Shown: in pieces, positions 13,557 through 16,750 of the stretch
Position numbering within the stretch: the first letter of the stretch is position 1
Layout of the letters: every line of letters starts with the position of its first letter
Assembly: GCA_036274635.1 (NCBI GenBank)
Contig: DASUFI010000142.1
Span: forward strand, 1 to 16,750
Direction of reading: 5' to 3'
Source of the DNA: DASUFI01 sp036274635
Lineage (GTDB): Bacteria; Planctomycetota; B15-G4
DNA length: 16,750 nucleotides
Program-made: the position numbers and the translations under genes
The notes under the pieces: model-generated
The model's input: the letters and a program-made list of their open reading frames with translations, nothing else
Database searches by the model: none
What the model was told of the DNA's origin: nothing

Positions 13557-15434
13557 ATGACAGCGCAGACCGACACGCCGGCCGCCGAGAGGCCGCGCCC
13601 GTTCAGCCTCGGCCCGCTGCCGCTGCGCGGCGTGCTCACGGGCTATGCGCGCGCCGACCTGCGCGCCGATCTGCGCGCGTCGCTGCCCGTGGCCGCGGTG
13701 GCGCTGCCGCAGAGCATGGCCTTCGCGATGCTGGCCGGCTTCCCGCCGAGCTACGGCGCGTGGACGGCCGTGGTCGCCGGCTTCCTCGGCGCGGCGCTGG
13801 GCAGCTCGCGCCAGCTCGTCACCTGCCTGAACAACGCCGTGTGCATGCTGGTCACGAGCCTGTTCGCGGTCATGCTGCGCCAGCACGGGCCCGACTTCGA
13901 CCCGACCACGGCCATCGTCGCGCTGGCCCTGCTGGTGGGCGTGTTCGAGATCATCATGGGCATGGTGGGCCTAGGGGACCTCTCGCGCTTCATCTCCGGG
14001 TCCGTGCTGCAGGGCTTCATGCTGGGCACGGCGCTGCTCATCGCGGTGCACGAGCTGCCGGGGATGCTGGGCGTGGAGGCGCGGGCGGCCGAGCTGTTCC
14101 CGCTGCTGCGCGAGGTCGGCAGCCACTTCGGGCACTTCAACCCGGTGGCGCTGGCCGTGGGCGTCGGCTCGGTGGCCGTCATGGTGCTGCTGCCGCGCTT
14201 CTGGCGCGTGCTGCCGGGCTCGCTGTCGGCGGTGATCGGCAGCGCCGTGGCCCTGTGGTTGCTGGGCATCGGGCCCGACCGCATCGACATGGTGGCGCCG
14301 GTCTCGGCCGCGGTGCACGGCATCGCCAGCCCCAACGTGAGCTGGGAGCTGTTCACCGACCTCGTGCCCGGCGCCATCGCGGTGGCCATCCTGGGCGCGG
14401 TCGAGGCGCTGGTCATCAGCAGCTCGCTGGCCACGCAGACGGCGCAGGACGTGGACACGCGCTGGCAGCTCGTGGGGCAGGGCATGGCCAACATCGGCAG
14501 CGGGCTGCTGCACGGGCTGCCCTGCTCGTCCTCGTTCACGCGCAGCTTCCTGAACCTCAAGGAGGGCGCGCGCACGCAGGTGGCGGCCATCCTGGCCAGC
14601 CTGTGGATCCTGGTGGTCATCCTGGCCTTCGGGCCGCTGGTGCAGCACGTGCCGCGGGCGGCGCTGGCGGGCGTGCTGCTGGTGCTCGCGTGGCGGCTGC
14701 CGGACTGGGGCCGCATCCGCACCATGTTGCGCGCCACCAAGGCCGACCGCGCGGCGCTGCTGGCCACCTTCTTCGCCACGCTGGTCGTGCGCCTGGACAC
14801 GGCCCTCTTCGTGGGCGTGCTCATCTCGCTGGCCCTGTACCTCAAGAAGGCGCAGACGCCGCACCTCGTGGAGTACGACGTCGGGCGCGCGCGCAAGCTG
14901 CGCCAGATCGACAACCCCAAGGAGCGCAGCCACCCGGCCGTCTGCCTGCTGCACGTGGAGGGCGACCTGTTCTTCGCGGCCGCGGAGGTCTTCGAGCGCG
15001 AGGTGCGCCGCGTGGCCGCCGACCCGGCGCTCAAGGTGCTCATCCTGCGCATGAAGAACGCGCGCAACCTCGACGCCACGAGCGCGCTGGCCCTGGCCAA
15101 CCTCGCGCGCTGGCTGTCGGCGCGCGGCAAGCGCCTGCTCATCTCCGGCGTCTCCGGCGAGGCCGACGAGATCCTCGCGCGCGCCGGCGTCGCCGACGTC
15201 ATCGGCCGCGAGAACATCTTCTCCAGCCGCCGCAGCATCCTCGAGTCCACCCGCGACGCCTTGCTTTACGCGCAAAAGCTCGTGGGCGGCAAGGGCGGCG
15301 AGCTGCGCGTCTTCCGGCACGCCGGCGAGGAGGGCTGGGAGAGCGACGAGCCGGAGGAGGTCGGCGAGTGGAAGGAAGGGGCGGAGAAGCCGACGGAAGG
15401 GGTGGCGAAACCGACGGAGGGTGCGGGCGGCTGA
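13557..15434 (+). CDS. SulP family anion transporter with STAS domain
   Basis: This 625-residue inner-membrane protein has the SulP/SLC26 layout. A cytoplasmic N-terminus leads to LPVAAVALPQSMAFAMLAGF, the family's first membrane region. Many further membrane helices extend to about residue 435. A STAS domain (about 458-575) includes HVEGDLFFAAAEVF and VLILRMKNARNLDATSALAL, where Asp-Ala-Thr-Ser is the usual STAS signature. Members move sulfate, bicarbonate, dicarboxylates or other anions; nothing here fixes which. The last 50 residues are acidic, ending in a KPTEG repeat. I chose ATG 13557; longer frames would start inside the palindromic element. It is divergent from the phosphoesterase and convergent with gltX, with stops 4 bp apart. 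Confidence 0.94.
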   Translation: MTAQTDTPAAERPRPFSLGPLPLRGVLTGYARADLRADLRASLPVAAVALPQSMAFAMLAGFPPSYGAWTAVVAGFLGAALGSSRQLVTCLNNAVCMLVTSLFAVMLRQHGPDFDPTTAIVALALLVGVFEIIMGMVGLGDLSRFISGSVLQGFMLGTALLIAVHELPGMLGVEARAAELFPLLREVGSHFGHFNPVALAVGVGSVAVMVLLPRFWRVLPGSLSAVIGSAVALWLLGIGPDRIDMVAPVSAAVHGIASPNVSWELFTDLVPGAIAVAILGAVEALVISSSLATQTAQDVDTRWQLVGQGMANIGSGLLHGLPCSSSFTRSFLNLKEGARTQVAAILASLWILVVILAFGPLVQHVPRAALAGVLLVLAWRLPDWGRIRTMLRATKADRAALLATFFATLVVRLDTALFVGVLISLALYLKKAQTPHLVEYDVGRARKLRQIDNPKERSHPAVCLLHVEGDLFFAAAEVFEREVRRVAADPALKVLILRMKNARNLDATSALALANLARWLSARGKRLLISGVSGEADEILARAGVADVIGRENIFSSRRSILESTRDALLYAQKLVGGKGGELRVFRHAGEEGWESDEPEEVGEWKEGAEKPTEGVAKPTEGAGG

Positions 15435-15438
15435 GGCT

Positions 15439-16750
15439 TCAGGCCACGCCGGCCATCATCTCCGCCGCGCGCCGAACGCGCGCGACCGCCTCACCCACGC
15501 CCAGGGCGTCCACCGACGGCAGGAGCGGCGGGCTGGCCGTCGCGCCGGTGATTCCGACGCGCAAGCCCATGAAGAGGTCGCCCGGCTTGAGGCCCCGCTT
15601 CTCCGCGATCGCGCGCAGCGCGGCCTCGCGCTCGGGCTCGGGTGCCGACGCCATGAGTTGCAGCGTGTCGGCGCACTCGAGCAGCGCCGCGCGCAGCACC
15701 GCGGGGTCGGCCTTCTTCGCCTTGGCAAGCAGGCCGGGGAGGTCGGGCTCCACCGGCTCCAGCAGGTAGCGCGCCTGGCCCGCGAAGTCCGAGAGCCGCA
15801 CGAGCCGCTCCTGGAAGAGCGGCAGCACCGCGACGAGACGCGCCTTCGTCCAGGTGCCCGCACTCTGCGGCACCGCCGGGATCGCCGGCCCGGTGATGCC
15901 CGCCAGCGTCGCCGCGCGCTCCGCCGCCTTCGGCCCCACGAAGCCTTCGTCCAGCAGCCGGTCCGCGAGCTGCTCGCTGCTCAGCTTCCGGATCTTCGCG
16001 CCGTTCACCCAGTCCAGCTTGGTCAGATCGAAGACCGGCCCGCCCACCGAGATGTCCTTCGGGTTGAACTTGCCCTGGAACTCCTCGATCGTGAACTCCT
16101 CGCTCGTCTCGCGCGGGCTCCAGCCCTGCAGCGCGAGGAAGTTCAGCAGCGCTTCGGGCAGGTAGCCCATGGCGCGGTACCACGTCAGCGAGGTGGGGTT
16201 CTTGCGCTTGGAGATCTTGGTCTTGTCGGCGTTGCGCAGCAGCGGCACGTGCGCGAGCACGGGCATCTGCCAGCCGAAGGCGCCGTAGAGGATGACGTGC
16301 TTGGGCGCGGACGGGATCCACTCCTCGGCGCGCATGATGATGGTGACGCCCATGAGGTGGTCGTCCACCACGTTGGCCATGTGGTAGGTCGGCAGGCCGT
16401 CGGACTTGAGCAGCACCTGGTCGTCGACGTTCTCGTTCTCGATGACGATCTCGCCGCGCAGCAGGTCGGTGAAGCGCGTGGCGCCGGGGCGGGGCACGCG
16501 CAGGCGCACCACGCAGGACTCGCCGGCGGCGGCGCGGCGCGCGGACTCCTCGGCCGCGATGTCGCGGCACTTGCCGTCGTAGCCGGTCGGCCGCTTGGCC
16601 GCCTTCTGGAAGGCGCGCAGCTCCTCGAGCCGCGCCGGCGTGCAGAAGCAGCGATAGGCGTGCCCGCCGGTGACGAGCTGCACCGCGTGCCGCTGGTAGA
16701 TCGCGCTGCGCTCGCTCTGCCGGTACGGGCCGTGCGCGCCGCCGCGCACC
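15439..16750 (-). CDS. gltX: Glutamyl-tRNA synthetase, lacking N-terminus at window edge
   Basis: This frame is open to the right edge, and 437 codons are visible. The enzyme charges tRNA-Glu with glutamate in the cytoplasm. The fragment begins inside GGAHGPYRQSER, normally about 70-80 residues into the protein, so the HIGH motif lies beyond the window. Visible are the CFC and YDGKC cysteines of the zinc-binding insertion, GLPTYHMANVVDDHLMG, the AEEWIPSAPKH segment, KISKRK (the KMSKS-class loop), and the helical anticodon-binding domain to the stop. A GTG at the edge could be mistaken for the start, but the homologous sequence clearly continues upstream. Whether it is discriminating or also charges tRNA-Gln cannot be judged. 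The stop lies 4 bp from the SulP stop with no terminator between. Confidence 0.95.
   Translation of the reverse strand, partial: VRGGAHGPYRQSERSAIYQRHAVQLVTGGHAYRCFCTPARLEELRAFQKAAKRPTGYDGKCRDIAAEESARRAAAGESCVVRLRVPRPGATRFTDLLRGEIVIENENVDDQVLLKSDGLPTYHMANVVDDHLMGVTIIMRAEEWIPSAPKHVILYGAFGWQMPVLAHVPLLRNADKTKISKRKNPTSLTWYRAMGYLPEALLNFLALQGWSPRETSEEFTIEEFQGKFNPKDISVGGPVFDLTKLDWVNGAKIRKLSSEQLADRLLDEGFVGPKAAERAATLAGITGPAIPAVPQSAGTWTKARLVAVLPLFQERLVRLSDFAGQARYLLEPVEPDLPGLLAKAKKADPAVLRAALLECADTLQLMASAPEPEREAALRAIAEKRGLKPGDLFMGLRVGITGATASPPLLPSVDALGVGEAVARVRRAAEMMAGVA

Noticed and set aside
16730..16749. GTG at the right edge as the start of gltX
   Set aside because: The preceding part of the synthetase, including its HIGH motif, must lie upstream; the fragment begins in the middle of a conserved segment.

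Overview
This is a very GC-rich bacterial chromosomal window with an envelope-rich gene set: several signal peptides, one lipoprotein signal and several membrane proteins. Codons are strongly G/C-ending throughout. The gene content fits a Gram-negative, high-GC lineage: a secreted TPR protein, a Gly-rich RRM protein, a DUF2071 protein, a lipid-anchored HMA protein and a signal-peptide methyltransferase. My best guess is Planctomycetota, with Myxococcota as an alternative; this is inference from style of content, not from a marker gene. I see no integrase, transposase, phage gene, CRISPR array or defence system. Most of the window looks like ordinary chromosome.

Layout. 1-1524: on the minus strand, the N-terminal part of a large secreted TPR protein (runs off the left edge) preceded by a tRNA-Val(TAC). 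1653-3126: a well-formed promoter and ugd (UDP-glucose 6-dehydrogenase) on the plus strand. 3136-3262: a large nested inverted repeat between convergent genes. 3286-4894: a divergent pair, an alpha/beta hydrolase (minus) and a small metallophosphoesterase (plus), whose start codons are only 25 bp apart. 4912-5121: two strong terminator hairpins. 5188-6060: a secreted TPR protein (minus). 6252-9366: four plus-strand genes, namely a membrane-anchored SGNH hydrolase, a lipoprotein with a heavy-metal-associated domain, a DUF2071 protein and an ICMT-type membrane methyltransferase. 9367-9743: a gene-free stretch with hairpins. 9744-13267: a minus-strand series of RRM protein, signal-peptide methyltransferase, secreted beta-rich protein and membrane-anchored metallophosphoesterase, listed left to right. 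13281-13459: a roughly 179-bp imperfect palindrome. 13557-15434: a SulP transporter (plus), convergent with gltX (minus), which runs off the right edge without its N-terminus.

How the genes relate. No single pathway links them. Ugd supplies UDP-glucuronate for surface polysaccharide. The SGNH hydrolase, secreted TPR proteins, signal-peptide methyltransferase and membrane-anchored phosphoesterase are envelope functions. tRNA-Val and gltX are translation genes.

The most notable non-coding signal is in the starts. Genes fall into two classes: some have a Shine-Dalgarno sequence (1398, 1810, 6060, 10103, 11926 and, weakly, 13557). Others have no Shine-Dalgarno but carry a TAnnnT-like -10 hexamer 6-9 nt before the start codon (3999, 4025, 6252, 7851, 8887, 11357, 13267), which predicts leaderless mRNAs. 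Two long inverted repeats (3136-3262 and 13281-13459) are the most unusual DNA structures. I did not find a convincing new multi-gene system.
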